Shown: positions 8,204 through 15,657 of the stretch, piece by piece
Layout: the number at the start of each line of letters is the position of its first letter
How positions within the stretch are numbered: the stretch's first letter is position 1
Assembly: GCA_036444495.1 (NCBI GenBank)
Contig: JAZGBC010000150.1
Span: 1 to 41,826, forward strand
Origin: JAZGBC01 sp036444495
GTDB lineage: Bacteria; Pseudomonadota; Alphaproteobacteria; Kiloniellales; J153
DNA length: 41,826 bases
Direction: 5' to 3'
Notes under the pieces: generated by a model
Seen by the model: only the letters and a program-made list of their open reading frames with translations
The model's database searches: none
What the model was told of the DNA's origin: nothing
Translations under genes and position numbers: made by a program

Positions 8204-9574
8204 TCAATCCAGAATATAGCCCGCCGTACCCGGCTGGCCGGCGATGCTGGGGCCCGCGGCGGGAACCGGGATCGTGCGCGAGGTTTGTGTCCGCAGCGCA
8301 ACGGCGTTCGGCGGCGACTTCGTATAGGGATCGGTCGGCAGCGGAATACGGTCGCTCACCGGCTTTACGATATAGGGCGTCACGATGATGACCAGCTCGG
8401 TCTCCCGCCGCTCGAAGCGCTCGCTTCTGAACAGCTGGCCGAGAATCGGGAGATCGCCTAGCCCGGGAATCCTGTTGACCAACTCTTGTGAGTTGTCCTG
8501 CAACAAGCCGGCGATGGCGAAGCTCTGCCCGGAGCCGAGCTCGACCGTGGTCTCCGCGCGGCGGATCGACAACGCGGGAATCTCGAACCCGTTGATGCTG
8601 ACGGCGCCCGCGGTGGACAAGGAGCTGACCTCGGGACGGACCCGCAGGTTGATCCGGTTGCCCGAGATGATGGTCGGTGTGAACGACAGGCTCACGCCGA
8701 AGGGGCGAAACTCGATAGTGACACGGTCGTCGGTCGAGGAAACGGGTATGGGGAACTCGCCGCCGGCCAGGAAGCTGGCCGTCTCGCCCGACAGGGCCGT
8801 CAGGTTGGGTTCGGCCAGGATCGTGATTAAGCCGTCGTCGGCGAGCGCATCGATTAGGCCGTCGACGCTATGATTGGCGCTCCCGAAGCCAATGCCCAGT
8901 AGGCTTGTGGCCTCTTCAGTCGGAAATCCCGTGACGAGGGCACCCGCGAATTTGCCGAAATCGAAAATGTAGTCCCAGTTGAACCCGAAGCGGTTGAGTA
9001 CGTCACGCGAAGCCTCGGCCACGCGGACCCGGAGGTTGATCTGGTTGGGCTCCGTGACCGCCAGACGGTTGATGACTTCCTCGCCGCGGCCGATAAAACG
9101 GGCGGCCAGGCGCCGGACGTTTTCCGCTTCCGTCGCGCTTTCCACGGCGCCGTCCAGGATGAGGGCGCCTTCGACCGAGGTGATGCCGATATCGGCTGCC
9201 GGAACCAGGGCATCGAGGGCCTGCTTCAGGCCCGTAATGTTGTGCTGCACCACGACGTCGGTGTTGAGGATGATGTTGTTGGCGGCGTCCAATGCGTAGA
9301 GCGAGGTCCGGCCGGGCCCGCGGCCGAAGAGATAAACCAATTGGTTGGTGCGAACCGTGACGTCGGCCACATTGGGGTTGACGATGAAAACCGAGGCCGC
9401 CGGCTGGGCCAGGCGGAGAAGCTTGCCCTGGTCGAGTTGGATCATGATCTGTTCGCCGGACGGGGGAACGATTTCTCCTGACTGCATCTGTTGCTGCGCC
9501 CCGGCCGCCAACGGCCAGAAGGCGGCGATGACGAGCAGAAGTCTCAGGATTCCCTTACAGCGCGTCTGGTTCAT
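8204..9574 (-). CDS. cpaC: Tad pilus secretin CpaC/RcpA
   Basis: 456 residues. A cleavable signal peptide (about 1-26, ending AAGAQQ) is followed by an N-terminal secretin domain with KLLRLAQPAASVFIVNPNVADV, a BON-like region near 110-165, and the secretin core from about 220 with ALADDGLITILAEPNLTALS, FLAGGEFPIPV and VPLLEVRP-type strands such as INLRVRPEVSSLS. The late segment GLGDLPILGQLFRS is a secretin hallmark. It should form the outer-membrane channel through which the Flp pilus exits. Its ATG overlaps the cpaB stop by four bases. Confidence 0.95.
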   Translation of the reverse strand: MNQTRCKGILRLLLVIAAFWPLAAGAQQQMQSGEIVPPSGEQIMIQLDQGKLLRLAQPAASVFIVNPNVADVTVRTNQLVYLFGRGPGRTSLYALDAANNIILNTDVVVQHNITGLKQALDALVPAADIGITSVEGALILDGAVESATEAENVRRLAARFIGRGEEVINRLAVTEPNQINLRVRVAEASRDVLNRFGFNWDYIFDFGKFAGALVTGFPTEEATSLLGIGFGSANHSVDGLIDALADDGLITILAEPNLTALSGETASFLAGGEFPIPVSSTDDRVTIEFRPFGVSLSFTPTIISGNRINLRVRPEVSSLSTAGAVSINGFEIPALSIRRAETTVELGSGQSFAIAGLLQDNSQELVNRIPGLGDLPILGQLFRSERFERRETELVIIVTPYIVKPVSDRIPLPTDPYTKSPPNAVALRTQTSRTIPVPAAGPSIAGQPGTAGYILD

Positions 9575-10644
9575 TGTTCTTCCGACTTGTTTTCATCCGA
9601 GCTGCTTCCGCTCGCCGTCTGTTCACCGGGCTTCCGCACGTTGGGACCGGCGCCGGTCCCCGATGGCTGGGCGGTGAAGTCGAAGTTGAGCGAATCCATG
9701 CCGCCGAGGAGGCCACCGAGGAGGTTGCCGACCAGGCCCCCGATGCCTGCGCTTCCGACGCCGCCGCCCCGGTCGACCCGCACCGCCCTGACCTGACTTC
9801 CGCGCTGGACCACCACTGTCTGCTTGTTGTCTCGCCCCTGCTTCTTGGGCCCGGCAAGGAGACGGCTGGCCTCGGTATCCCAGGTGTGTGTGGTGCCGCG
9901 GGCCGGGTCGGGCTCGCCCAGGGGCTCGTCCGAGTTGGCCAGTCGCTCGAGCTCTTCCTCGTCCTTCGCCAAGCTGCGCAGCACGAGCGACAGTCTGCCC
10001 AGCTCGGTCACGACGGCCAGCATCTCGGCCTGCTTCGGCGTCACCTCCAGGGTGGCGTTCTTGCCGACTTTGGGTGAGTTCTTCTGGTCATTGATCCGGT
10101 GGTCGATGGCCAGGACGCGCACATTCGTGAGCACGGTTTCACTGGCCCGGCGCGTGCCGCTCGCGCGCTTGATCTTATGGGTCAAGATTATGTCAACCCG
10201 ATCGCCCGGGAAGACCAGACCGGAGATGCCCGAGGTGGCGTTGACCTTGATCGCCATGGCCCGGTAACCCGGCCGCAGCACGGCGGCCAGGAAGCCGCGC
10301 TCACCAGGCTGGATGATGCGGCCGACAGTGATCGGCTCGCCCGCGGTGATGCCCCGGCGCACGACCGAACCGATGAGCTCCTTCTGGTCCTGCTTGCCCT
10401 TGACCATGTACTTGGGATGCAGCTTTTCGTCCGGCCAGGCTTGCCAGGAGATGTGGTTTTCCTTGAGGAAAGTGCCGCTCGGCAGGTTTTTCTTCGCCAC
10501 CAGGACATAGGTCGCCTTGGGCGCCGGCGCCTCGGGAGCCGCGACCTGGACGCGCTGACTGTTGATCCAGCTGCGCGCCACCAGGCCGGTTCCCGCGGTG
10601 ATGAGAACGGCCGCCAGGATAAGGATTATATTTCGCACCGACAT
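9571..10644 (-). CDS. cpaB: Tad pilus assembly protein CpaB/RcpC
   Basis: 357 residues. The N-terminal membrane anchor or signal (MSVRNIILILAAVLITAGTG) is followed by a SAF domain (about 45-115) with VLVAKKNLPSGTFL and GSVVRRGITAGEPI, then an RcpC-type domain with GYRAMAIKVNATSGISGLVFPGDRVD and TVLTNVRVLAIDHR. The C-terminal 130 residues are rich in Gly, Ser and Glu and include a glycine-rich stretch before FDFTAQPSG, probably flexible. CpaB is a periplasmic partner of the secretin. It follows cpaA by four bases and overlaps cpaC by four. Confidence 0.93.
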   Translation of the reverse strand: MSVRNIILILAAVLITAGTGLVARSWINSQRVQVAAPEAPAPKATYVLVAKKNLPSGTFLKENHISWQAWPDEKLHPKYMVKGKQDQKELIGSVVRRGITAGEPITVGRIIQPGERGFLAAVLRPGYRAMAIKVNATSGISGLVFPGDRVDIILTHKIKRASGTRRASETVLTNVRVLAIDHRINDQKNSPKVGKNATLEVTPKQAEMLAVVTELGRLSLVLRSLAKDEEELERLANSDEPLGEPDPARGTTHTWDTEASRLLAGPKKQGRDNKQTVVVQRGSQVRAVRVDRGGGVGSAGIGGLVGNLLGGLLGGMDSLNFDFTAQPSGTGAGPNVRKPGEQTASGSSSDENKSEEQ

Positions 10645-10648
10645 AGCT

Positions 10649-11155
10649 TCAGTTTAACCTTAACAACGTAAACGCCACGTAAAGCCCGCCCACACCGATG
10701 GCGGCGCCATAGGGCATGGGCTGGCTGCCGAAATCCGGGTCGCTCCCGACCTGAAAGATCATGCTCGGGACCGGCGCCCTGGAGATCCGGTGATGGAGCC
10801 AGAGAAAGGCCACGATCACGCCGCCGGCCAGGGTCGTCAGAACGGTGTAGGGGAGGACCATGTCCGGACCGGCCCAAAGCGCGGCCGCGGCAAAGAGCTT
10901 GGCGTCACCCCCGCCACAGATGCGAAAGGAAAAGAGCAGAAAGCCCAGGGCCAACAGGCCGGTGGCGATGCTGAAGGACATGAGCCAGGCCACCGGCTCC
11001 GGCGCCGAGAGGACGTAGGCCGGATAGAGAAGGCCAATGGCCAGGCACAGCCGGTTCGGCACCGTGAAGGACAGGATGTCGCTCACGGACGCGGAAAAGA
11101 GCAATACCGCGAATGAAAGAATCGCTATGCCCGAGACGATCGCGGAGGCATCCAT
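10649..11155 (-). CDS. cpaA: Prepilin peptidase CpaA/TadV (A24 family)
   Basis: 168 residues from the ATG at 11155; a GTG five codons upstream is also possible. It is a polytopic membrane protein with about five hydrophobic segments. The two aspartates of the A24 aspartyl protease family are visible in SVSDILSFTVPNR and in the GGGDAKLFAAAALWAGP motif (GxGD signature). It should cleave the leader of Flp and the TadE/TadF pseudopilins at the cytoplasmic face. It lies behind flp, separated from it by a strong hairpin, so its expression may depend on read-through. Confidence 0.92.
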   Translation of the reverse strand: MDASAIVSGIAILSFAVLLFSASVSDILSFTVPNRLCLAIGLLYPAYVLSAPEPVAWLMSFSIATGLLALGFLLFSFRICGGGDAKLFAAAALWAGPDMVLPYTVLTTLAGGVIVAFLWLHHRISRAPVPSMIFQVGSDPDFGSQPMPYGAAIGVGGLYVAFTLLRLN

Positions 11156-11183
11156 CGGTTCCAATCGCACTGACTAGAAAAAT

Positions 11184-11220
11184 AGGGGCCGGAGGCGAAA
11201 TGCACCCCGGCCCCTTTTTT
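11184..11220 (-). terminator. Hairpin terminator/attenuator between flp and cpaA
   Basis: A perfect 9-bp stem pairs 11184-11192 (AGGGGCCGG) with 11207-11215 (CCGGCCCCT) around a 14-nt loop. The minus-strand copy is followed by TATTTTT and the plus-strand copy by TTTTTT, so it can stop transcription from either side. Since cpaA and the rest of the Tad genes follow on the minus strand, partial termination would give more flp than downstream mRNA. Confidence 0.75.
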
Positions 11221-11280
11221 CAGGTTTATTGGAGACGGCTCCCTAGAAAAGGGGCTCATCCCATTATTGTTCTTTCGGGT

Positions 11281-11469
11281 TTAGCTGCCGGAGGCCGCAA
11301 CCGCGTTGGTCAGCTCGTTAGCCACCGTCCCGAACAGGGTCTTCAGCGAGTTACCCATGGCGGTCAGAGCGCTAATAGCGGCGACCGACACGAGCGCGGC
11401 GATCAAGCCATACTCGATGGCGGTCGCGCCCGACTCGTCGCTGCAGAAATTCTCAAAACGCTTCAACAT
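11281..11469 (-). CDS. flp: Flp/Fap family major pilin
   Basis: 62 residues from the ATG at 11469, chosen because AAGGAG sits eight bases upstream; the frame is open further upstream without a good site. The leader MLKRFENFCSDESG is followed by ATAIEYGLIAALVSVAAISAL, the Flp processing site and hydrophobic helix, with Glu at +5 and Tyr at +6 of the mature protein. Cleavage after the Gly by CpaA would leave a mature pilin of about 48 residues. This is the structural subunit of the Tad pilus, used by relatives for surface adhesion and biofilm. It is the first gene of the operon. Confidence 0.95.
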   Translation of the reverse strand: MLKRFENFCSDESGATAIEYGLIAALVSVAAISALTAMGNSLKTLFGTVANELTNAVAASGS

Positions 11470-11770
11470 GAACGTTCTCCTTGTGTACAGCGCATCATCA
11501 TCAGATACCATTATTTAAAGGAAATACCTTAATAAAAAGTAAAAGAACAACAGAAAGACAATCGCTTCGATAAGTATTCAGACTGTATTTGCGTCGTATT
11601 TTATTTGTATTTGCTTTGAGATAGGAAAGATAAGTCTAAATTATTATTTACTCAGCTAGCTCTTGGGTGAGCTCGGATATCTTGCCCCAATCCCTGAGGA
11701 AGACTCGTATAACTAACTAATTTTAAAGATAAATCTTTACTTGCACGGACGGCAGACCGGCGCGGCCCGT
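11470..11770 (-). promoter_or_regulatory. AT-rich leader/promoter region of the flp-tad operon
   Basis: About 300 bases without a gene between the PAP2 gene and flp, markedly AT-rich compared with its surroundings (especially 11500-11660). This is the expected place for the flp promoter, directed on the minus strand. A possible minus-strand pair is TTGTCT followed 17 bases later by TTTTTA, around 11537-11566, but the match is weak. No other gene or repeat was seen. Confidence 0.4.
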
Positions 11771-12910
11771 TTAAGCCGCCGTAAAATCCGCACCCGGTTG
11801 GGTCGTTCCTACAGCGGGCGCGGCCCGCCGGCTGGCGGCCAGGGCGCGGCCCACGGCCCACCAGATGAGCCAAGTGGCCAGGATCGCCACGTAGCCGTCG
11901 ATGGCGTAATGCCAGCCCAGGTGGACCGAGCCGACCAGGAGCAGGACGAGGAACAAGCAGCTGGCGATCCTCAAGGCCCGGTGCAGGGGCCAAGCCAGTA
12001 GGACCAGCAGGAAGCCCATGGCGATGTGCAGGCTGGGCATGGCCGAGATGCCGGTGCCGATGCCCAGCCGGCCGTTCTCGTACTGTTCGAGCAGGTGGGC
12101 CTGGATAAAGGCCGAAGGCAGATAGGTATCCGCGGCCACCGAGTCCAGATAGGCCATCAGCGGCGCGAAGGGGTTGGGGTCGCCGGCGAAATAGCCGTAG
12201 TAGACCGGGCCCGCCGAGGACAGGACGGTGGCCAGGCCGTTGGCCAGCAGGATCCAGCAGAGCAGCGTGGTGAGCAGGACCTGGAGGCGCCGCGGGTCGA
12301 GCGTGAAGGTCTGCCAGAACAGCAGGAACAACACCACTGCGTACCAGGGCAAGGAGTAGGCGTGCGATATGAGCGTGGTCACGGTTGGCGACCCTAGGAG
12401 GGGCTGCAGCAGCTCCCAGGGGTGATAGCCGCCGTGGAGCACCCGGTCGATCTCGGCCAGCGTCGGATCCCAGCTGAAGGGCGCGATGAGCGGGATCATG
12501 CGTTTGAGCGAGGTCACCGCCGAGTGGACGAGCGGCAGCAGGAAAAAAGCGGGCAGAGCGCTCATGAGCCGGCGGGAGGTCAGGACTTGGCTTCTCAGGT
12601 CGTCCCAGACGAAGCGCAGCGGTCGGCTCGGCCGGTTCTTGGCGATAAGCCAGATGGCGCGTCCCAGAATCCAAGCAACGGCGAAGAACAGGTAGAGGAA
12701 CGTCTGGAACCCGCTATAGAGCGACAGGGTCACGCTCTGGCCGTGCCATCGCCCGATGGTGAAGGCCAGCAGCAGATAGCTCACCGCCAGGGCGATGAAC
12801 CAGCGTTGTTCGTGCAGGACGGCCAGGAACTCGGCGGCGGATCGCCAGGCTCCGCCCCGCGCTTGGGCCGCGCGTGTCGTATCGGGCAGGCTGGCTTGTG
12901 CTCCGGCCAT
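11771..12910 (-). CDS. PAP2 superfamily membrane phosphatase/AUR1-like protein
   Basis: 379 residues from the ATG at 12910, which has GGGGAG seven bases upstream; a GTG seven codons earlier lacks a site. Several hydrophobic helices surround the PAP2 active-site motifs: ISAMPSLHIAMG with His295 and GWHYAIDGY with His334 and Asp338. SSAGPVYYG near 231-239 and the overall layout resemble the inositol phosphorylceramide synthase (AUR1)-like branch of PAP2 proteins. Members hydrolyse or transfer lipid phosphates on the outer face of the membrane. It sits between flp and the tadE genes on the same strand, but a role in pilus biogenesis is not established. The substrate cannot be told from sequence. 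Confidence 0.85.
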   Translation of the reverse strand: MAGAQASLPDTTRAAQARGGAWRSAAEFLAVLHEQRWFIALAVSYLLLAFTIGRWHGQSVTLSLYSGFQTFLYLFFAVAWILGRAIWLIAKNRPSRPLRFVWDDLRSQVLTSRRLMSALPAFFLLPLVHSAVTSLKRMIPLIAPFSWDPTLAEIDRVLHGGYHPWELLQPLLGSPTVTTLISHAYSLPWYAVVLFLLFWQTFTLDPRRLQVLLTTLLCWILLANGLATVLSSAGPVYYGYFAGDPNPFAPLMAYLDSVAADTYLPSAFIQAHLLEQYENGRLGIGTGISAMPSLHIAMGFLLVLLAWPLHRALRIASCLFLVLLLVGSVHLGWHYAIDGYVAILATWLIWWAVGRALAASRRAAPAVGTTQPGADFTAA

Positions 12911-13060
12911 CTCTTCGCTCCCCTGCGGCACAGGGTTGTCCGCGCGCGGCCGCCGCCTTTGGCCGTGGGACCAGAATTAGTCAGGCCCGGTTTTCAAATC
13001 GTTAATGGCGCTTCGATTGGAGAGCGCGCGGCCCGGGATGGGACCGGCATGAAGAGCCGT

Positions 13061-13486
13061 CTAGTTGATCACCATGGTGGAGCTGCGCCCGAACTGGATG
13101 GGATCGATCGGCAGGAACCCGGTCATGAGAAACTCGTAGGGATAGCCCACCCGTACCGTCACGGTACCGCCTTCGACGTTGCTCGGGGCCCAGGTGACGT
13201 TGACGGTCAATTGCTTGCTGTCCAGCCCCGGCGCCCGGTTCTGGACGTAGGACTTCACGTCCGACTCGGTGGCGACCGTGGGCTTGCCCTGGCCGCGGAT
13301 GGCCGCGTAACGCGCGCCCTCGGCGGCGGCGTGCTCGATGGTGGAGTTGATCCACATGGCCCGCCCGAAATCCATCACGCCGAACATGATCAGAAAGAAG
13401 GCCGGGGCGATGAGGGCGAATTCAACGGCGGCCTGGCCGCTCCGGTCCCTCAGGAGTCGCAGTCCGCGGCTCAGGCGTTCGAGCAT
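13061..13486 (-). CDS. tadE: TadE-family pseudopilin-like protein
   Basis: 141 residues from the ATG at 13486, which has AAGGA nine bases upstream; ATG 13513 and GTG 13534 in the same frame are alternatives. The TadE signature is clear: RSGQAAVEFALIAPAFFLIM, with the Glu of the processing motif, then a membrane helix and FGRAMWINSTIEHAAAEGAR. TadE proteins are processed by the TadV/CpaA peptidase and act as minor pilins or assembly factors. The gene follows the TadF-like gene closely on the minus strand and likely shares a transcript with it. Confidence 0.9.
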   Translation of the reverse strand: MLERLSRGLRLLRDRSGQAAVEFALIAPAFFLIMFGVMDFGRAMWINSTIEHAAAEGARYAAIRGQGKPTVATESDVKSYVQNRAPGLDSKQLTVNVTWAPSNVEGGTVTVRVGYPYEFLMTGFLPIDPIQFGRSSTMVIN

Positions 13487-13535
13487 TCGCTGCAATCCTT
13501 TTCCATATCCCATCGGGCCCGTGGCTTTCCGCACC

Positions 13536-14045
13536 TCACCGTACCCGCATGGTGTTGGTCGAGGTGACCGGGCGCGGCGAGGTAATGCCCGTGTACTGGA
13601 ACAGGAGGGGCACGTTGTTTGTCACGGTGACTTCCACGTACATGATGGGAAAGATCGAATCGTCGCTGCCTCCGGTACACAGGCCCGTGCAGTCGACCGC
13701 GCCGCTATCGCTGCATACGCAGTACTGCCGGGCGCTGACATCGAGCGCGTTCTGATCGTCGCTGGCATCGTTGCGCGCCGCCTGTTCCATTCCCGCGGTG
13801 TCGGCGGCCACGGAGGAATTCTGCGCCCCGTACTGGGTACCGGCGCGCGCGGCGTTGGCCACGGTGATCTTCTGCAGCCCGAGATTGCCGAAATCGAAGG
13901 CGCCGAGTCCTAGGGATACCAGGATGGGCAGCACGAAGGCGAATTCGATCGCCACGTTGCCGCCCCGGACCCGGCGAAATGCCTCGATCGCCCGAAGGGG
14001 CGCGGCGGCGATGCGGGCCGACTTGCGAATTGTTTCTTTGAGCAT
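13536..14045 (-). CDS. TadE/TadF-like pseudopilin protein
   Basis: 169 residues from the ATG at 14045, preceded by GGAGGGA. A basic N-terminus is followed by RGGNVAIEFAFVLPILVSL, the TadE-like processing motif and membrane helix, and then FGNLGLQKITVANAARAGTQ, which mirrors the same region of the neighbouring TadE. The exported part has a cysteine cluster (YCVCSD, DCTGLC) that could form disulfides. It is probably the TadF partner. Family membership is sure; the choice between TadE and TadF rests on gene order only. Confidence 0.85.
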   Translation of the reverse strand: MLKETIRKSARIAAAPLRAIEAFRRVRGGNVAIEFAFVLPILVSLGLGAFDFGNLGLQKITVANAARAGTQYGAQNSSVAADTAGMEQAARNDASDDQNALDVSARQYCVCSDSGAVDCTGLCTGGSDDSIFPIMYVEVTVTNNVPLLFQYTGITSPRPVTSTNTMRVR

Positions 14046-14076
14046 CGTTTGAGTCCCTCCGCACAAGGATCCGCGA

Positions 14077-15348
14077 TTACTCGATAAGCGTGGCTTCGAT
14101 CAGCAGCGGGTTCTGCAGGATCGGGGTGTCCTCGAAGCCGCCGATGTTCGTGTTGCCGACGAAAGTGACCGTGTCGGCGATGATCAGCGAGGTCGAGGTG
14201 TTGAGCTCCGACCCCCCCGAGAATCTGACGTCCTGGTTGGGGAAGTAGAGGATGCCCTCCAGGTTCATGGTCGAACCGCCCGAGAAGCTATGGGTTATGT
14301 TGCCCACCGTGTTGCGGTCGTGATAGAAAAGGATGCCGGGCATGTCGGCGTTGCCGCCGTCGGCCGTCAGGGTCACGGTGCCGCCGGTGATGTTGATGTT
14401 GTCCGCCGTGCCCGAGTTCTCGGTCAGATAGAAGTTGACGTCCGTTCCGGTCACCGTGGATGCGCCGCCGATGCTGAGACCGGCGCCGTCCAGGATGTAG
14501 AGGCCCGGGTCGAAGTCCAGGGTTCCGCCGTTGACGGTGATTTTGCCGCAGTAGTGACCCGGCGTGAGCGTCAGGGTATCGCCGGCGCCGAGACTGTAGT
14601 TGGTGTTGTCGGTGCAGCCGCCCGGCACATAGCTGCTCGGCGGGCCGAGCGATCCCAGCGGGTCGCTCACCGGCGTCACGCCGGTGACCGGCGTGGAGCC
14701 GAAGCAGTCGCCGGAAGCGCCGCCCACCACCCTGACCTCGGTCGCGTTCAGGCAGGAGGTCGAACCGTTCTCGACCACGCCGCTGGAATTGGACGAGTTG
14801 GAGAGCACGCCGCAGCCCAGGTTCACTTCGGAGGTACCGGAGACCTTGATGGCGCCCGAATCGGTCGAATTGAGCGACCAGACGCAGGTGTCGTTGAGGG
14901 CCGCCATGGCGACCGCGCGCGCCGAGATGGTGGGCGTGCCGCTGAAGACCAGCTGGCTCAGGAAGCTCTGGCTGGTCCGCGTGATGATCACCTCTACCGA
15001 ATCGGTCGAATCTTTGTTCGGACCCGAGGTGGGTGGATAGTAGATTGTGATGGTGTCGCCGTTGGCGTCGGTGAAGCCGTTGACGCCCGCATCAGCGGTG
15101 GCGGAGGCCAGGACCTCGCTCTCCACGCTGTTGGAGCGCAGTATCTGCAAGGCGCCGGAAATGGCGGCGGAATCGGCGGCGCTCTGCGCCATGCGCGCCT
15201 GCGAATACCAGATGCCCACATCGACCGACAGCCCGGCGAAGCCCAACAGCATGGGGGCCGCGATCGCGGTATAGACAAAGATGGTCCCGCGGCGGTCCCG
15301 CCAAAATCGGTGTAGATTGCGTCGTAGGATGCGATTGATCGCCTTCAT
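14077..15348 (-). CDS. tadG: TadG-family pilus assembly protein, rich in N-x-S/T sequons
   Basis: 423 residues from the ATG at 15348; an in-frame ATG at 15378 would add ten. The N-terminus has the TadG pattern RDRRGTIFVYTAIAAPMLLG and VGIWYSQARMAQSAADSAA, a membrane anchor followed by a helical segment. The rest is Ser/Thr/Gly-rich with short beta-type repeats (GGTVTLTADGG, GGSTMNLEG, GGSELNTSTS), suggesting a beta-rich exported domain. By eye there are ten N-x-S/T sites, five of them in about 45 residues (from LNSTD to LNATE). TadG proteins are required for Tad pili or attachment in other bacteria. The STT3-like transferase gene lies divergently about 300 bases away. Confidence 0.9.
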   Translation of the reverse strand: MKAINRILRRNLHRFWRDRRGTIFVYTAIAAPMLLGFAGLSVDVGIWYSQARMAQSAADSAAISGALQILRSNSVESEVLASATADAGVNGFTDANGDTITIYYPPTSGPNKDSTDSVEVIITRTSQSFLSQLVFSGTPTISARAVAMAALNDTCVWSLNSTDSGAIKVSGTSEVNLGCGVLSNSSNSSGVVENGSTSCLNATEVRVVGGASGDCFGSTPVTGVTPVSDPLGSLGPPSSYVPGGCTDNTNYSLGAGDTLTLTPGHYCGKITVNGGTLDFDPGLYILDGAGLSIGGASTVTGTDVNFYLTENSGTADNINITGGTVTLTADGGNADMPGILFYHDRNTVGNITHSFSGGSTMNLEGILYFPNQDVRFSGGSELNTSTSLIIADTVTFVGNTNIGGFEDTPILQNPLLIEATLIE

Positions 15349-15657
15349 CACCTGCACGCCTCTTTTCGCCTCTTCCATCGACTCCAGACCCCGTCCGGTC
15401 GATGCCGGATTTCATGGCAGGTGGCTGCCATTCACCCGCGATCGCCCGAGACACAACGGTCTTCCACGCACATGAATTATGCGAAAGCCGGGTTAAGGAC
15501 TCGTTTAGGATTGAAGTGGATTTAAGATTTATTCTTGCGGCTGGAATAATATTTCTAGTAATAACACCTATTGTTTACTTGCGGTTGGCGGGGCGGCTGT
15601 GGCGGTTCCGATTCCCGCGCAGGACGCCGGCCATGGCTATCAAAGCCTTAACGGGCT
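15349..15657. promoter_or_regulatory. Divergent promoter region between tadG and the STT3-like gene
   Basis: About 300 bases between the tadG start (minus) and the STT3-like gene start (plus). The stretch 15500-15580 is AT-rich against a GC-rich background, as expected for promoters. A plus-strand frame crossing it encodes one hydrophobic segment (FILAAGIIFLVITPIVYLRL), but it overlaps the next gene and has no convincing start. No clear -35/-10 pair could be fixed. Confidence 0.3.
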
